Positions 27,039 through 35,257 are shown, counted from the first letter of the stretch. The stretch is DNA of 64,000 bases from Erythrobacter sp. F6033 (GCF_023016005.1 NZ_JALKAZ010000001.1:930001-994000); one strand, 5' to 3'. Notes: generated by a model from the sequence alone, not told the origin. A program made the numbers and translations.

Positions 27039-28475
27039 ATGCCCCAGCTAAAAGACACCTATCCGCTCTATCTCAACAACAAGGCGGCTCAGCCGAACAC
27101 CGATCTTAAGGTGACCGATAAGTTCACCGGGGAGGTTGCGTTTCGTACCGCTCTGGCGACGCCGGATGTGATTGAGGAAGCGATTGCAGGCGCGGTCCGC
27201 GCGACCCAGCCGATGGCAAAAATGGCGAGTTTTGAACGCAAGGCTGTACTGGAACATTGCGTAAAACGGTTCCGCGAGCGGTATGACGAGCTTGCCTATT
27301 CGCTGTGCGTCGAGGCCGGAAAGCCGATTAAGGATGCCGAAGGCGAAGTCGACCGTTTGATCGACACGTTCCAGATTGCCGCAGAGGAATCGACCCGCAA
27401 TTATGGCGAGGTCCAGCCGCTCGATATCAGCGCGCGGGCCAAGGGATATATGGGCATGTGGAAGCGCGTGCCGATCGGGCCGTGCAGCTTTATCTCGCCG
27501 TTCAATTTTCCGCTCAATCTCGCCGCGCACAAAATTGCGCCGGCCATTGCAGTGGGCTGCCCGTTCGTGATGAAGCCAGCGTCAAAGACGCCGCTAGGCG
27601 CTTTGATCATGGGCGAAGTTCTGGCAGAAACCGACCTTCCCGAAGGTGCGTTTTCGATCCTTCCGGCAAGCCGCGACGGTGCAGATCTGTTCACCGTTGA
27701 CGAGCGGCTCAAACTGCTCAGCTTCACCGGTTCGCCCGGTGTTGGTTGGGATTTGAAAGCCAAGGCTGGCAAGAAACCTGTTATCCTCGAACTCGGCGGT
27801 AATGCCGCTGTGATCGTCGATAAGGATGCCGATCTCGATCACGCTCTGGAGCGGATCATCTTTGGTGCGTTCTACCAGTCCGGCCAATCCTGCATCGGTG
27901 TGCAGCGGATTATCATTCACGAAGACATCTATGATCGCTTCAAGGAAATGCTGGTCACCAAGACGAAAGCGCTCGTCGCGGGCGATCCGAAAGACCGCGA
28001 CACATTTATCGGCCCTATGATTTCGGACGGTGAAGCAGGGCGGCTCAAAGGCTGGATCGACGATGCCGTGTCAGCGGGCGCAACCTTGCTGTGTGGCGGC
28101 GGTCTTTCGAACGGCAATATGTTGGAGGCAACGCTGCTCGAAGGCGTTCCGGCGACGGCTGACGCGAACTGGGAAGAAGCGTTCGGACCGCTCGCCAACC
28201 TGTCCAAATTCTCCGACTTTGAAGAGGCTCTGGAGCAGGTGAACCATTCCAAATTTGGCCTTCAGGCTGGCATCTTCACCCGCGATCTGCACCAAGTGCT
28301 CGATGCATGGGATACACTCGAAGTCGGCGGTGTAGTGATCAACGATGTGTCATCGTATCGCGTCGACAACATGCCCTATGGCGGTGTGAAAGATTCCGGT
28401 CTCGGCCGCGAAGGCATCCGCTTCGCCATGGAAGACATGACCGAGATCCGGAACCTAGTGATCCGGAGAATCTGA
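27039..28475 (+). CDS. NAD(P)-dependent aldehyde dehydrogenase
   Basis: This is a 478-aa ALDH-superfamily enzyme that oxidises an aldehyde to an acid. The catalytic general base is Glu251 (LELGGNAAV) and the nucleophile is Cys285 (GQSCIGVQR). The NAD-binding elements FISPFNFPLN, KPASKTP and SFTGSPGVG are present. The GQSCIGVQR active site is of the lactaldehyde/GAPN-like branch, not the betaine-aldehyde type. It sits just downstream of the acetolactate-synthase-like gene with a Shine–Dalgarno (GAAAGGA) in the 28-base gap, and a strong hairpin follows the stop. The substrate cannot be assigned. Confidence 0.93.
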   Translation: MPQLKDTYPLYLNNKAAQPNTDLKVTDKFTGEVAFRTALATPDVIEEAIAGAVRATQPMAKMASFERKAVLEHCVKRFRERYDELAYSLCVEAGKPIKDAEGEVDRLIDTFQIAAEESTRNYGEVQPLDISARAKGYMGMWKRVPIGPCSFISPFNFPLNLAAHKIAPAIAVGCPFVMKPASKTPLGALIMGEVLAETDLPEGAFSILPASRDGADLFTVDERLKLLSFTGSPGVGWDLKAKAGKKPVILELGGNAAVIVDKDADLDHALERIIFGAFYQSGQSCIGVQRIIIHEDIYDRFKEMLVTKTKALVAGDPKDRDTFIGPMISDGEAGRLKGWIDDAVSAGATLLCGGGLSNGNMLEATLLEGVPATADANWEEAFGPLANLSKFSDFEEALEQVNHSKFGLQAGIFTRDLHQVLDAWDTLEVGGVVINDVSSYRVDNMPYGGVKDSGLGREGIRFAMEDMTEIRNLVIRRI

Positions 28476-28479
28476 TTGG

Positions 28480-28501
28480 CGCAGGCCCATCCGGGCCTGC
28501 G
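28480..28501 (+). terminator. Perfect 9-bp hairpin after the aldehyde dehydrogenase
   Basis: CGCAGGCCC and GGGCCTGCG flank a 4-base loop, starting 5 bases after the ALDH stop codon. No strong T-run follows, so it may need Rho or act as an mRNA-stabilising stem. It is the likely end of the acetolactate synthase–ALDH transcript. Confidence 0.6.
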
Positions 28502-28555
28502 TCCTCGCTATACGTGCAGCAAGCTACACCCGCTGCGGGCGCGCAGTCGCGCTTG

Positions 28556-28570
28556 CGGGCCTTCGGCCCG
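28556..28570 (-). terminator. Small GC hairpin at the 3' end of the minus-strand gene pair
   Basis: CGGGCC/GGCCCG with a 3-base loop abuts the TAA of the 28571–28990 gene. Together with the 28480–28501 stem it separates two convergent transcripts. It has no U-tract. Confidence 0.4.
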
Positions 28571-28990
28571 TTAACTCTCTTCGAGCAACAACAGAACCGC
28601 TGTCACCACCATACGCTCGTCATCGCCGTTAAAGCGGTGATCGACTTCGCGGATGGTGGCTTCCGCGACGAGTTGGCCGGGGATGTGGAATTCATGTTCG
28701 GGCAGATTTGCGATGAACTCTTCACCGACCTCGACAGCCTCTTTGCCGTCAAAGTCGAGCATCATTTCGTGCCGCGTGCCCGCGAAAGTGATCGAGGCCC
28801 ACGCTTTCTCCTCGTGTGAAAGCACGCTTGCACGGCCTTCTGAAAGCGTGATCAGCGCCTCGCGCACCCTGTCCGCAATGGTGCGGCGCGGGCGATAGCG
28901 GCGCGCCCTTAGCGTCGGGGCCGGGCGCGAGGGGGCATCTGCCGATTTGGTTTCGAGCGGTGCGGGGCGGATCAGTGTGTCGGTCAGCAT
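28571..28990 (-). CDS. Conserved hypothetical protein (139 aa)
   Basis: I do not recognise a named domain. The N-terminal 40 residues are Arg/Pro-rich and probably disordered (RRYRPRRTIADRV). The rest alternates helices and strands (AWASITFAGTRHEMMLDFDG, LPEHEFHIPGQLVAEATI) and ends with VVTAVLLLLEES. There is no signal peptide. The ATG at 28990 overlaps the end of the upstream minus-strand gene by 7 bases, so the two are co-translated. The pair is divergent from an S24-type repressor and may be its regulatory target. Confidence 0.7.
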   Translation of the reverse strand: MLTDTLIRPAPLETKSADAPSRPAPTLRARRYRPRRTIADRVREALITLSEGRASVLSHEEKAWASITFAGTRHEMMLDFDGKEAVEVGEEFIANLPEHEFHIPGQLVAEATIREVDHRFNGDDERMVVTAVLLLLEES

Positions 28991-29205
28991 GGTGCGAGTT
29001 CCTCGGTCTGGACTGATGATTGTGTTTGAGCGGCGGTTTCGAACTGTTCCATCCAGCGCAGAGTGCGCGCTTCGGTCGCTGCGCGCGGTATCCGACCCAT
29101 GCGCAGATCGAGCACAAAGCGCGGGTCATGCGCGGCAAGCCGCCCGAACTTGGTCGCTGGCATGTCGTGGGCGCGCAGGAATTTTTCGACTTTCCGGATC
29201 AGCAT
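28984..29205 (-). CDS. Small HTH-like hypothetical protein
   Basis: This 73-aa protein starts at the ATG at 29205, behind a GGGGA Shine–Dalgarno; a longer in-frame start at 29226 lacks one. The sequence IRKVEKFLRAHDMPATKFG followed by RLAAHDPRFVLDLRMGR has the pattern of a compact XRE-like helix-turn-helix seen in small sphingomonad proteins. I know no characterised member. It overlaps the 139-aa gene and shares its upstream region with the divergent S24 repressor and its dyads. Confidence 0.65.
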   Translation of the reverse strand: MLIRKVEKFLRAHDMPATKFGRLAAHDPRFVLDLRMGRIPRAATEARTLRWMEQFETAAQTQSSVQTEELAPC

Positions 29206-29250
29206 ATCGGTCCCCGTATGGTTCAAAGTGACAGAGCGAATCGCTCAATG

Positions 29251-29308
29251 TTCACTTAATGTTCCAAGTGAAATCCTACTTGTCTAGGAAAAATCCTATG
29301 CTATAGGA
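29251..29308. promoter_or_regulatory. Cluster of three dyad operators before the S24 repressor gene
   Basis: Three inverted repeats lie end to end in the 147-base divergent region. They are TTCACTT/AAGTGAA with an 8-base spacer (29251–29272), TCCTA/TAGGA with a 6-base spacer (29274–29289), and TCCTA/TAGGA with a 5-base spacer (29294–29308, extended to TCCTAT/ATAGGA). The last two share the same half-site and are about two helical turns apart. They overlap a plausible promoter for the repressor gene (TTGTCT at 29280, TATAGG at 29302, 16-base spacing). Autoregulation is the simplest reading. Confidence 0.65.
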
Positions 29309-29352
29309 AAAATGAAGGGGTCGAGAGCGCTCCTGATGAGGAAAGGGCGACT

Positions 29353-30018
29353 ATGCCACAGTCTGATATGTCACCGGAACGGGCGCGTTTGCTCGAATTG
29401 TCACGCGAACGCGGCGTTAGCCTAAGCAGCCTTTCCGAGATGATCGGCCGAAATTCCGCCTATCTCCAACAGTTTATCAAGCGCGGTACGCCTAGAAAGC
29501 TGGAAGAGGGGGATCGCGGCAAGCTGGCGCAGTTCTTTGGTGTCGATCAAAATGAACTGTCAGGCACTATGGTTAAGGGAAATTCCTATAACGCTGCACC
29601 GTCTTCGACCGAATCGGGCTTCGTCCATGTGCCTCGGATCGATATCAGCGCGTCGGCGGGCCCGGGGGCGCTACCTGACGATGAAGCCCCGTTCGACACG
29701 TTCCGTTTCTCCCAGCGCTGGCTTGAGGAGCAAGGCCTGTCAGGCGCGAACCTTTCCGTGATTTCGGTTGAAGGGGACTCGATGGAGCCGCTGCTTAATG
29801 ATGGCGATGAAATTCTGGTCGACCGGACGCCGCGCGCATTCCGCGATGGCGTGCATGTCGTGCGGCTCGGCGAAACCCTGATGGTGAAGCGCGTCGCAAG
29901 TGCAGGGGCAGGGCGGTTGGCATTGCTTAGCCAAAACCTCGCTTATCCTCCCGTTAGCGTTGCCGTAGAGGATGTGGAGATTATTGGCCGCGTGGTCTGG
30001 AAAGGTGGACGGATTTAG
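29353..30018 (+). CDS. XRE–peptidase S24 (LexA/CI-like) transcriptional repressor
   Basis: This is a 221-aa repressor. Residues about 8–70 form a helix-turn-helix (RGVSLSSLSEMIGRNSAYL, then RGTPRKL). Residues about 95–218 are the S24 domain, with the nucleophile Ser in EGDSMEPLLNDGDEILVD and the Lys in ETLMVKRV. An Ala-Gly bond in ISASAGPGAL sits where LexA/CI-type proteins self-cleave, although many non-cleaving relatives carry a similar SAGPGA segment. The gene follows a cluster of matching dyads, suggesting autorepression and control of the divergent minus-strand pair. No phage genes adjoin it, so a chromosomal stress regulator is more likely than a prophage repressor. Confidence 0.9.
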   Translation: MPQSDMSPERARLLELSRERGVSLSSLSEMIGRNSAYLQQFIKRGTPRKLEEGDRGKLAQFFGVDQNELSGTMVKGNSYNAAPSSTESGFVHVPRIDISASAGPGALPDDEAPFDTFRFSQRWLEEQGLSGANLSVISVEGDSMEPLLNDGDEILVDRTPRAFRDGVHVVRLGETLMVKRVASAGAGRLALLSQNLAYPPVSVAVEDVEIIGRVVWKGGRI

Positions 30019-30032
30019 CCCACATAGCCTCC

Positions 30033-30698
30033 ATGACCGACAAACCGACACCTCCGATCAAAGCCGCTATCATTCCCGTCACTCCGCTTCAGCAGAACTG
30101 CTCGCTGATCTGGTGCACCAAGACGAACAAGGCGGCGCTCACCGATCCAGGCGGCGATCTCGACAAATTGAAAGAAGGCGTCGCCAAAGCGGGCGTTGGG
30201 CTGGAGAAGATCCTGATCACCCACGGGCATCTCGATCATTGCGGTCAGGCCGGCATGCTGGCCGAGGAACTGGGCTTGCCGATCGAAGGGCCACACAAGG
30301 ATGATCTGTTCTGGATCGAGCAGCTCGATAATGACGGCGCGCGATACGGGATGGAGGCCAAGAGCTTCACCCCCGATCGTTGGCTGGAGCATGGCGATAC
30401 GGTGACCGTTGGCGAACTCACGCTGGATGTGATCCACTGTCCCGGACACACGCCCGGCCATGTCGTGTTTTTCCACGCACCGAGCAAGTTTGCGATTGTT
30501 GGCGATGTGATTTTTCAGGGCTCAATCGGCCGGACGGACTTTCCGCGCGGCAATCATCAGGATTTGATCGACGCGATTACACAGCGCCTCTGGCCGCTTG
30601 GTGATGATGTGCTGTTTATTCCCGGTCACGGTCCGACCAGCACTTTTGGCCAAGAACGTAAGACCAATGCGTTTGTGAGCGACTACGCTTTGTCTTAA
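30033..30698 (+). CDS. MBL-fold metallo-hydrolase (glyoxalase II-like)
   Basis: This 221-aa cytoplasmic metallo-beta-lactamase-fold hydrolase has the dinuclear metal motif THGHLDHCGQ, then HCPGHTPGHVVF and VGDVIFQGSIGRTD, and a last metal His in FIPGHGPTS. Related proteins (YcbL-type) hydrolyse thioesters such as S-lactoylglutathione. It lies 14 bases after the S24 repressor stop and could be read from the same promoter. The exact substrate is unproven. Confidence 0.92.
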   Translation: MTDKPTPPIKAAIIPVTPLQQNCSLIWCTKTNKAALTDPGGDLDKLKEGVAKAGVGLEKILITHGHLDHCGQAGMLAEELGLPIEGPHKDDLFWIEQLDNDGARYGMEAKSFTPDRWLEHGDTVTVGELTLDVIHCPGHTPGHVVFFHAPSKFAIVGDVIFQGSIGRTDFPRGNHQDLIDAITQRLWPLGDDVLFIPGHGPTSTFGQERKTNAFVSDYALS

Positions 30699-30715
30699 CT
30701 GGTTTGAGCGGCTCG

Positions 30716-30913
30716 TCAGAGGTCAAGAAAGCGCTGTATCAGCTTCACCCAGAGGTAGAGTACGCCCAAATATAGAATTGGGCCGACAATGAGCATCAGT
30801 GAGCCGCCGAGAGCGCCTGCCGTTATTGAGAATGCGAGAACCGTAAAAAGCATTAGCAAGATCAGCTGCACAAACAACGTCATGCCAGCGAACATTTGCG
30901 CAATTGTTCTCAT
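30716..30913 (-). CDS. Small two-helix membrane protein
   Basis: This 65-aa protein has two hydrophobic segments (about residues 12–33 and 36–57), a basic first residue pair and an aromatic C-terminal end (LYLWVKLIQRFLDL). I recognise no family. It starts at the ATG at 30913 behind AGGGGGGAAAG, an unusually good Shine–Dalgarno that supports expression. It is convergent with the MBL hydrolase. Confidence 0.7.
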   Translation of the reverse strand: MRTIAQMFAGMTLFVQLILLMLFTVLAFSITAGALGGSLMLIVGPILYLGVLYLWVKLIQRFLDL

Positions 30914-30977
30914 CTTTCCCCCCTGAACCAGTTCATTGTTCCGGATTTCGGAAAGTAAATCAAGGGCCTGTGACCAA

Positions 30978-31307
30978 TTACGTCTTGTCTTGATCAGCCT
31001 TGCTCAGCGCCTTGCTTTCTTTCTTGAGCGGACGGGCGACGGGGCAGACATCCTGCACATAGCCGTTGAGTGTGTTTGCGAGATTTTCGCGAACGACGCG
31101 GTAGTGCACATATTGCCCGCGCTTTTCGCTTTCGACGAGGCCAGCGTTTTCAAGCACCTTCAAATGTTGAGACACAGCGGGCTTTGATATGTCGAACCGC
31201 TCCGCAATCTGACCGGCGGTAAGCTCGGATTCGGACAAATATGCCAGAATTTTGCGGCGGATAGCGGAGGCGAGGGCTTCGAAAACTTTTTGCATGATAA
31301 GAGGCAT
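30978..31307 (-). CDS. ArsR-family winged-helix regulator
   Basis: This 109-aa repressor-type protein has the winged HTH AGQIAERFDISKPAVSQHLKVLENAGLV followed by a wing (KRGQYVHYRV). There is a single Cys (VQDVCPV) and no CxC metal site, so metal sensing of the SmtB/ArsR type is unlikely. It is closer to SdpR/BigR-like members. The start could be Met1 (31307) or Met5 (31295); neither has a clear Shine–Dalgarno. It is divergent from the desaturase gene across two perfect dyads, so it probably controls itself and the desaturase. Confidence 0.9.
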   Translation of the reverse strand: MPLIMQKVFEALASAIRRKILAYLSESELTAGQIAERFDISKPAVSQHLKVLENAGLVESEKRGQYVHYRVVRENLANTLNGYVQDVCPVARPLKKESKALSKADQDKT

Positions 31308-31308
31308 A

Positions 31309-31322
31309 TAAGCAGTTGCTTA
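31309..31322. promoter_or_regulatory. Short dyad TAAGCA/TGCTTA before arsR-type gene
   Basis: A perfect 6+6 inverted repeat with a 2-base spacer lies just upstream of the regulator's start codon. Placement fits a second operator or a start-proximal roadblock for autoregulation. Confidence 0.5.
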
Positions 31323-31340
31323 AATACTTCCAAGAGGCCA

Positions 31341-31370
31341 TAGGTAATTAAGTAATACGTTAATTACCTA
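31341..31370. promoter_or_regulatory. 11-bp perfect dyad operator between ArsR regulator and desaturase
   Basis: TAGGTAATTAA and TTAATTACCTA form a perfect inverted repeat with an 8-base spacer, ending 12 bases before the desaturase ATG. The AT-rich palindrome and its position between divergent genes are what is expected of an ArsR-family operator shared by both promoters. Confidence 0.75.
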
Positions 31371-31382
31371 TGGAGTCGAAGC

Positions 31383-32372
31383 ATGGAGCGCGATCAGGGC
31401 AGAGATAGATGCGAGGTGAACTGGATTGTCGAGACGCCCGAAGCGGATCCTGCAAAGGGCAAAGTTCGATGGGATCCGGTTCACAGCATGTGGAATGGCG
31501 GAATGCTCATTGCAGCCATCGCGATGGTGCCGTTCTTCACTACGCCTGCCGCGGTCGCAGTTGGCATGGGTCTGACAGGCCTTATGCTCCTCCTCGGTCA
31601 CTCGGTCGGATTTCACCGGCTGCTGATCCATGGCAGTTTTGAAACAGCACCCTGGCTGCGGCCGTTTCTAATCTGGTGCGGCACTGTCGCTGGAATGAGC
31701 GGACCGATCTGGATCGTGCGAACCCATGACCTGCGCGATTGGGCGCAGCGACAAAGCGACTGCCACGATTATCTCGCCCATCGCCGCCCTATGCTCATCG
31801 ATGCATGGTGGCAGTTGCATTGCACTTTAAAGTTGGAGAATCCGCCTGAATTCGACCTAAGCCGTCTTGAGCAAAGCCGCTTTATCCGATGGATGGAGCG
31901 GACATGGATGCTGCATCAGATTCCTGTCGCGGCGCTGTTGTTCTGGCTTGGCGGCTGGCCGTTTGTTGTCTGGGGTGTGTTTGTCCGCGTCGCGCTGACC
32001 GTGCATGGGCACTGGTTTGTGGGCCATTTGGCGCATCGGCGCGGACCGCAAAGCTGGCGCGTCAAAGAGGCTGGCGTGCAGGCGCACGATGTCCCGTGGG
32101 CGGGCCTCATCACCATGGGGGAGGCGTGGCACAACAATCACCACGCCTATCCGGGCAGCGCCCGCATTGGGCTAAAACCCGGCCAAAGCGACTGGGGATA
32201 CCGGTTTATTCAACTGCTCGAGCGTATTGGTCTCGCTTGGGATATATGTCTGCCGAGCGATATGGCAGGCAGAGATCAGAAGCTTGAAACCGTGCGCAAG
32301 GAAGCGGCTACATCACGCGCGCACCGATCAGCACCGCGACCACCGCAAGACCGAGCAGCGTCAACATTGTGA
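31383..32372 (+). CDS. Membrane fatty-acid (acyl-CoA) desaturase
   Basis: This 329-aa integral-membrane di-iron desaturase probably introduces a cis double bond into acyl chains. The first His box is HSVGFHR, and the third is intact (EAWHNNHHAYPGSA). The second box is unusual: where most relatives have HRxHH, this protein reads VRTHDLRDWAQRQSDCHDY. That may define a subfamily rather than an inactive enzyme. Hydrophobic segments lie at about 36–80, 95–115 and 180–205. GGAG lies 7 bases before the ATG at 31383. It is divergent from the ArsR regulator. The last 65 bases overlap the convergent MAPEG gene. Confidence 0.88.
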   Translation: MERDQGRDRCEVNWIVETPEADPAKGKVRWDPVHSMWNGGMLIAAIAMVPFFTTPAAVAVGMGLTGLMLLLGHSVGFHRLLIHGSFETAPWLRPFLIWCGTVAGMSGPIWIVRTHDLRDWAQRQSDCHDYLAHRRPMLIDAWWQLHCTLKLENPPEFDLSRLEQSRFIRWMERTWMLHQIPVAALLFWLGGWPFVVWGVFVRVALTVHGHWFVGHLAHRRGPQSWRVKEAGVQAHDVPWAGLITMGEAWHNNHHAYPGSARIGLKPGQSDWGYRFIQLLERIGLAWDICLPSDMAGRDQKLETVRKEAATSRAHRSAPRPPQDRAASTL

Positions 32373-32703
32373 CGATGGTGCCGATCATGCGGCCTTTGCC
32401 GAACGATCCGCCATCCATGCCGAAACCGTGTGCGATGCGTCCCAGGATATACAGAGCCGCAACATAGGCGAGCCATTGGTCCCCTTTGCCGGTCAATTCG
32501 ATGGCGGCGATCAGAATCAAAACAAAGGGTGCGCTCTCGATAAAGTTGGAATGCGCACGCATCCGGCGGATGACATTCTCGTTTCCGTCATCGCCGACAA
32601 ACACCTTTTCCGCGTTGCGCACACGGCCCACGCGCATCATCAACCAGATGTTGAGAATCGCGGCGGCTGCGGCGGCGGCGAGCGTTACTGGAAGCAGTGT
32701 CAT
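32308..32703 (-). CDS. MAPEG family membrane protein
   Basis: This 131-aa four-helix membrane protein belongs to the MAPEG family (eicosanoid/glutathione metabolism relatives, role in bacteria mostly unknown). The signature RMRAHSNFIESAPFVLIL is clear at about residues 47–64, followed by hydrophobic segments YVAALYILGRIAHGF and a last helix VTMLTLLGLAVVAVLIG. Its 3' end overlaps the end of the desaturase gene on the other strand. Confidence 0.92.
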   Translation of the reverse strand: MTLLPVTLAAAAAAAILNIWLMMRVGRVRNAEKVFVGDDGNENVIRRMRAHSNFIESAPFVLILIAAIELTGKGDQWLAYVAALYILGRIAHGFGMDGGSFGKGRMIGTIVTMLTLLGLAVVAVLIGARVM

Positions 32704-32931
32704 ATTTGTGATCCCCTCAATGAAGTGTTGGCGGACCTGCTACAGAGCGCGCGCAGCGCTTGCAACGCGCGAGTTTTCAGCTATAGCGCGCGGCTTCCCG
32801 CCAGCTTAGGGCAAGGACGCTCACAGGTGCATACGTGCTTGTGTGAAACGCGACCATGGCTTAAGGGCGGCTTCAAGACTTTACGTCATCCTATACGAAC
32901 ACACGAATTTATTTGAGGAAATGGTGCCGCC

Positions 32932-33111
32932 ATGGCTGTTCCAAAGAGAAAAGTATCCCCACATCGCCGCGGCAATCGCCGCGCACACGATTCGCTGAAA
33001 GTTGAAGCACATCACGAGTGCAACAATTGTGGTGAGCTAAAGCGTCCGCACAATCTGTGCCCGCATTGCGGCTTCTACAACGGTCGTGAGGTTATCGCGG
33101 TCGGCCTTTAA
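32932..33111 (+). CDS. rpmF: 50S ribosomal protein L32
   Basis: This 59-aa protein starts [20 protein letters not shown], typical of L32. It has a zinc ribbon (CNNC and CPHC) in the C-terminal half. The ATG at 32932 is preceded by GAGGAAATGGTGCCGCC. It lies upstream of plsX and fabH in the widely conserved rpmF–plsX–fabH order, which supports co-regulation of ribosome and lipid synthesis. Confidence 0.97.
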   Translation: MAVPKRKVSPHRRGNRRAHDSLKVEAHHECNNCGELKRPHNLCPHCGFYNGREVIAVGL

Positions 33112-33147
33112 GGCACCTGCGAGCCGACATTGAACGGAGTGAGTGAC

Positions 33148-34242
33148 ATGAGCCTGCCGCGTATCGCTATTGATGCGATGGGCGGCGATGAAGGCGTGCG
33201 CGTTATGGTCGAAGGCGCAGCGCTGGCCCGTCGCTCTCACGACAGTTTCAACTTCTTGCTGGTCGGAGATCAAGCGCGGATTGAAGCCGCGCTTGAAGCG
33301 CATCCGGGTATGCGCGAAGCATCCGAGATTCTTCATTGCGATGATGTGATCTCCGGCGATGAACAACCCAGCAAAGCTATTCGCCGCGCCAAAACCACGA
33401 GCATGGGCCTCGCCGTCAATGCGGTGAAAGAAGGTGCGGCTGGTGCGGCGGTTAGCGCCGGAAATACCGGCGCGCTGATGGCCATGAGCAAAATTGCTCT
33501 GCGCACCATGCCCGGGATTGATCGCCCTGCGCTTGCGGCCATTATGCCTACGCTAGAGCCGCACGACGTCGTAATGCTCGACCTTGGCGCCAACACCGAA
33601 GCCGACGCCCGCAACCTGGTGCAATATGCGGTGATGGGGGCAGCATATGCCCGGATCGTAAACGATTTTGAACAGCCGACTGTTCGTCTACTCAATATCG
33701 GCACCGAAGAGATCAAAGGCACTGATGCGCTGCGCGATGCGGCAGCACGCCTGACAGAAGCCTGTGCCAAGGATGACGGCGGGCTAGCGCTCAATTTCTC
33801 AGGCTTCATTGAAGCTGACAAAATCAATCGCGGCGAAACCCATGTGGTTGTTACGGATGGATTCTCCGGAAATATCGCTTTGAAAGCGATTGAAGGATCT
33901 GCGCGGTTTGTGACCGATCTTTTAAGACAAGCTTTCACCAGTTCGATCCGGTCCAAAGTCGGCTTTCTTGTTTCACGGCCAGCGACCGAATTGCTGCGCC
34001 ATCACCTCGATCCGAACAATCACAACGGTGCGGTATTCCTCGGCCTGAACGGCGTAGTGGTGAAGAGCCATGGCAGCGCGACCGCCAAGGGCGTAGCCAA
34101 CGCTGTAACAGTCGCAGCGCGTTTGCTCGAAGACAAGCTGACGCAGCGAATCGCCGAAGATTTGAGCGAATTGGGCGAGGCAGCGCTGAAGAAGAATGTG
34201 TCTTCTGCAGCATCCGCGCCAAACGGTGAGGCCGCAGCGTGA
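33148..34242 (+). CDS. plsX: Phosphate acyltransferase PlsX
   Basis: PlsX makes acyl-phosphate from acyl-ACP for phospholipid synthesis. The 364-aa protein starts at the ATG at 33148 ([15 protein letters not shown] follows), with GGAG 8 bases upstream; a start 18 bases earlier is open but off-family. It has [21 protein letters not shown] and [14 protein letters not shown], all characteristic. Its stop overlaps the fabH start (GTGA). Confidence 0.98.
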   Translation: MSLPRIAIDAMGGDEGVRVMVEGAALARRSHDSFNFLLVGDQARIEAALEAHPGMREASEILHCDDVISGDEQPSKAIRRAKTTSMGLAVNAVKEGAAGAAVSAGNTGALMAMSKIALRTMPGIDRPALAAIMPTLEPHDVVMLDLGANTEADARNLVQYAVMGAAYARIVNDFEQPTVRLLNIGTEEIKGTDALRDAAARLTEACAKDDGGLALNFSGFIEADKINRGETHVVVTDGFSGNIALKAIEGSARFVTDLLRQAFTSSIRSKVGFLVSRPATELLRHHLDPNNHNGAVFLGLNGVVVKSHGSATAKGVANAVTVAARLLEDKLTQRIAEDLSELGEAALKKNVSSAASAPNGEAAA

Positions 34243-35216
34243 CAGGTGCGCGGATATTGGGCTCCGGCTCTGCTTTGCCAGACCGTGTGGTGACCAATGC
34301 CGATCTTGCCGCGCAAATTGACACCAGCGATGAATGGATTGTCGAACGTACCGGCATTCGCCAACGTCATATTGCGGGTGAGGGCGAAACCACGTCGACG
34401 CTCGCCATTGCTGCGGCTCGTGCAGCGATAGCCGACGCGGGGATTGAGGCATCGAGCATCGATCTGATTATCCTTGCCACGGCAACGCCAGACAACACGT
34501 TCCCCGCCACCGCGACAAAGGTTCAGCATGCCCTTGGCTGCAATGGCGGAGTCGCCTTTGATGTCGCGGCGGTGTGCTCAGGCTTTCTTTATGCGCTTGC
34601 GACAGCCGATTCGCTGCTCAAAACAGGTTTGGGAAAGCGCGCGTTAGTTATTGGCGCAGAAACTTTTTCACGGATCCTTGATTGGGAAGATCGCACCACT
34701 TGTGTGCTGTTTGGTGATGGGGCAGGCGCGATTGTGCTTGAGGCTCAGGGTGCAAGTGAAGCGCCTGACAGCAAGCTTTCGGGCATCCTCGCAAGCCGGC
34801 TTCATGCCGATGGAGCGCAGCACGACTTGCTCTATGTCGATGGCGGGCCTTCGACCACGCAAACGGTCGGCCACTTGCGCATGAAGGGCCGCGAAGTCTT
34901 CCGCCACGCAGTTGTAAACCTTGCGAGCGTTCTCAATGAAGTGATTGAAGATGCAGGCGTTTCTAGTGCCGATATCGATTGGGTCGTGCCGCATCAGGCC
35001 AATGCGCGCATTCTCGATGCGACCGCCAAAAAGCTCGGCATCCCGCCTGAAAAGGTGATCGTGACAGTTGATCAGCATGCGAACACTTCAGCCGCTTCTG
35101 TACCACTGGCATTTGATACAGCACGGCGCGATGGACGGATCAAATCGGGTGATCTTGTGATGTTCGAAGCGATGGGCGGCGGCTTCACTTGGGGCGCAAG
35201 TCTCGTCCGGCTTTGA
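34239..35216 (+). CDS. fabH: 3-oxoacyl-ACP synthase III (FabH)
   Basis: FabH starts fatty-acid synthesis by condensing acetyl-CoA with malonyl-ACP. This 325-aa thiolase-fold enzyme has the catalytic Cys in [13 protein letters not shown], the His in [11 protein letters not shown] and the Asn in ANTSAASVP. It starts at GTG 34239, overlapping the plsX stop, so translation is coupled. A hairpin with a T-run follows 18 bases after the stop. Confidence 0.98.
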   Translation: MTGARILGSGSALPDRVVTNADLAAQIDTSDEWIVERTGIRQRHIAGEGETTSTLAIAAARAAIADAGIEASSIDLIILATATPDNTFPATATKVQHALGCNGGVAFDVAAVCSGFLYALATADSLLKTGLGKRALVIGAETFSRILDWEDRTTCVLFGDGAGAIVLEAQGASEAPDSKLSGILASRLHADGAQHDLLYVDGGPSTTQTVGHLRMKGREVFRHAVVNLASVLNEVIEDAGVSSADIDWVVPHQANARILDATAKKLGIPPEKVIVTVDQHANTSAASVPLAFDTARRDGRIKSGDLVMFEAMGGGFTWGASLVRL

Positions 35217-35234
35217 CCTCGCGAGCCTTGCGAA

Positions 35235-35257
35235 ACGTGCAAAAGCACGTGATTTTT
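35235..35257 (+). terminator. Rho-independent terminator after fabH
   Basis: ACGTGC/GCACGT with an AAAA loop is followed by GATTTTT. It ends the rpmF–plsX–fabH transcript and sets ihfA in its own unit. Confidence 0.75.

Noticed and set aside
28571..30018. A prophage remnant around the S24 repressor
   Set aside because: No integrase, structural phage gene or att-like repeat was seen. The flanking genes are ordinary metabolic genes.
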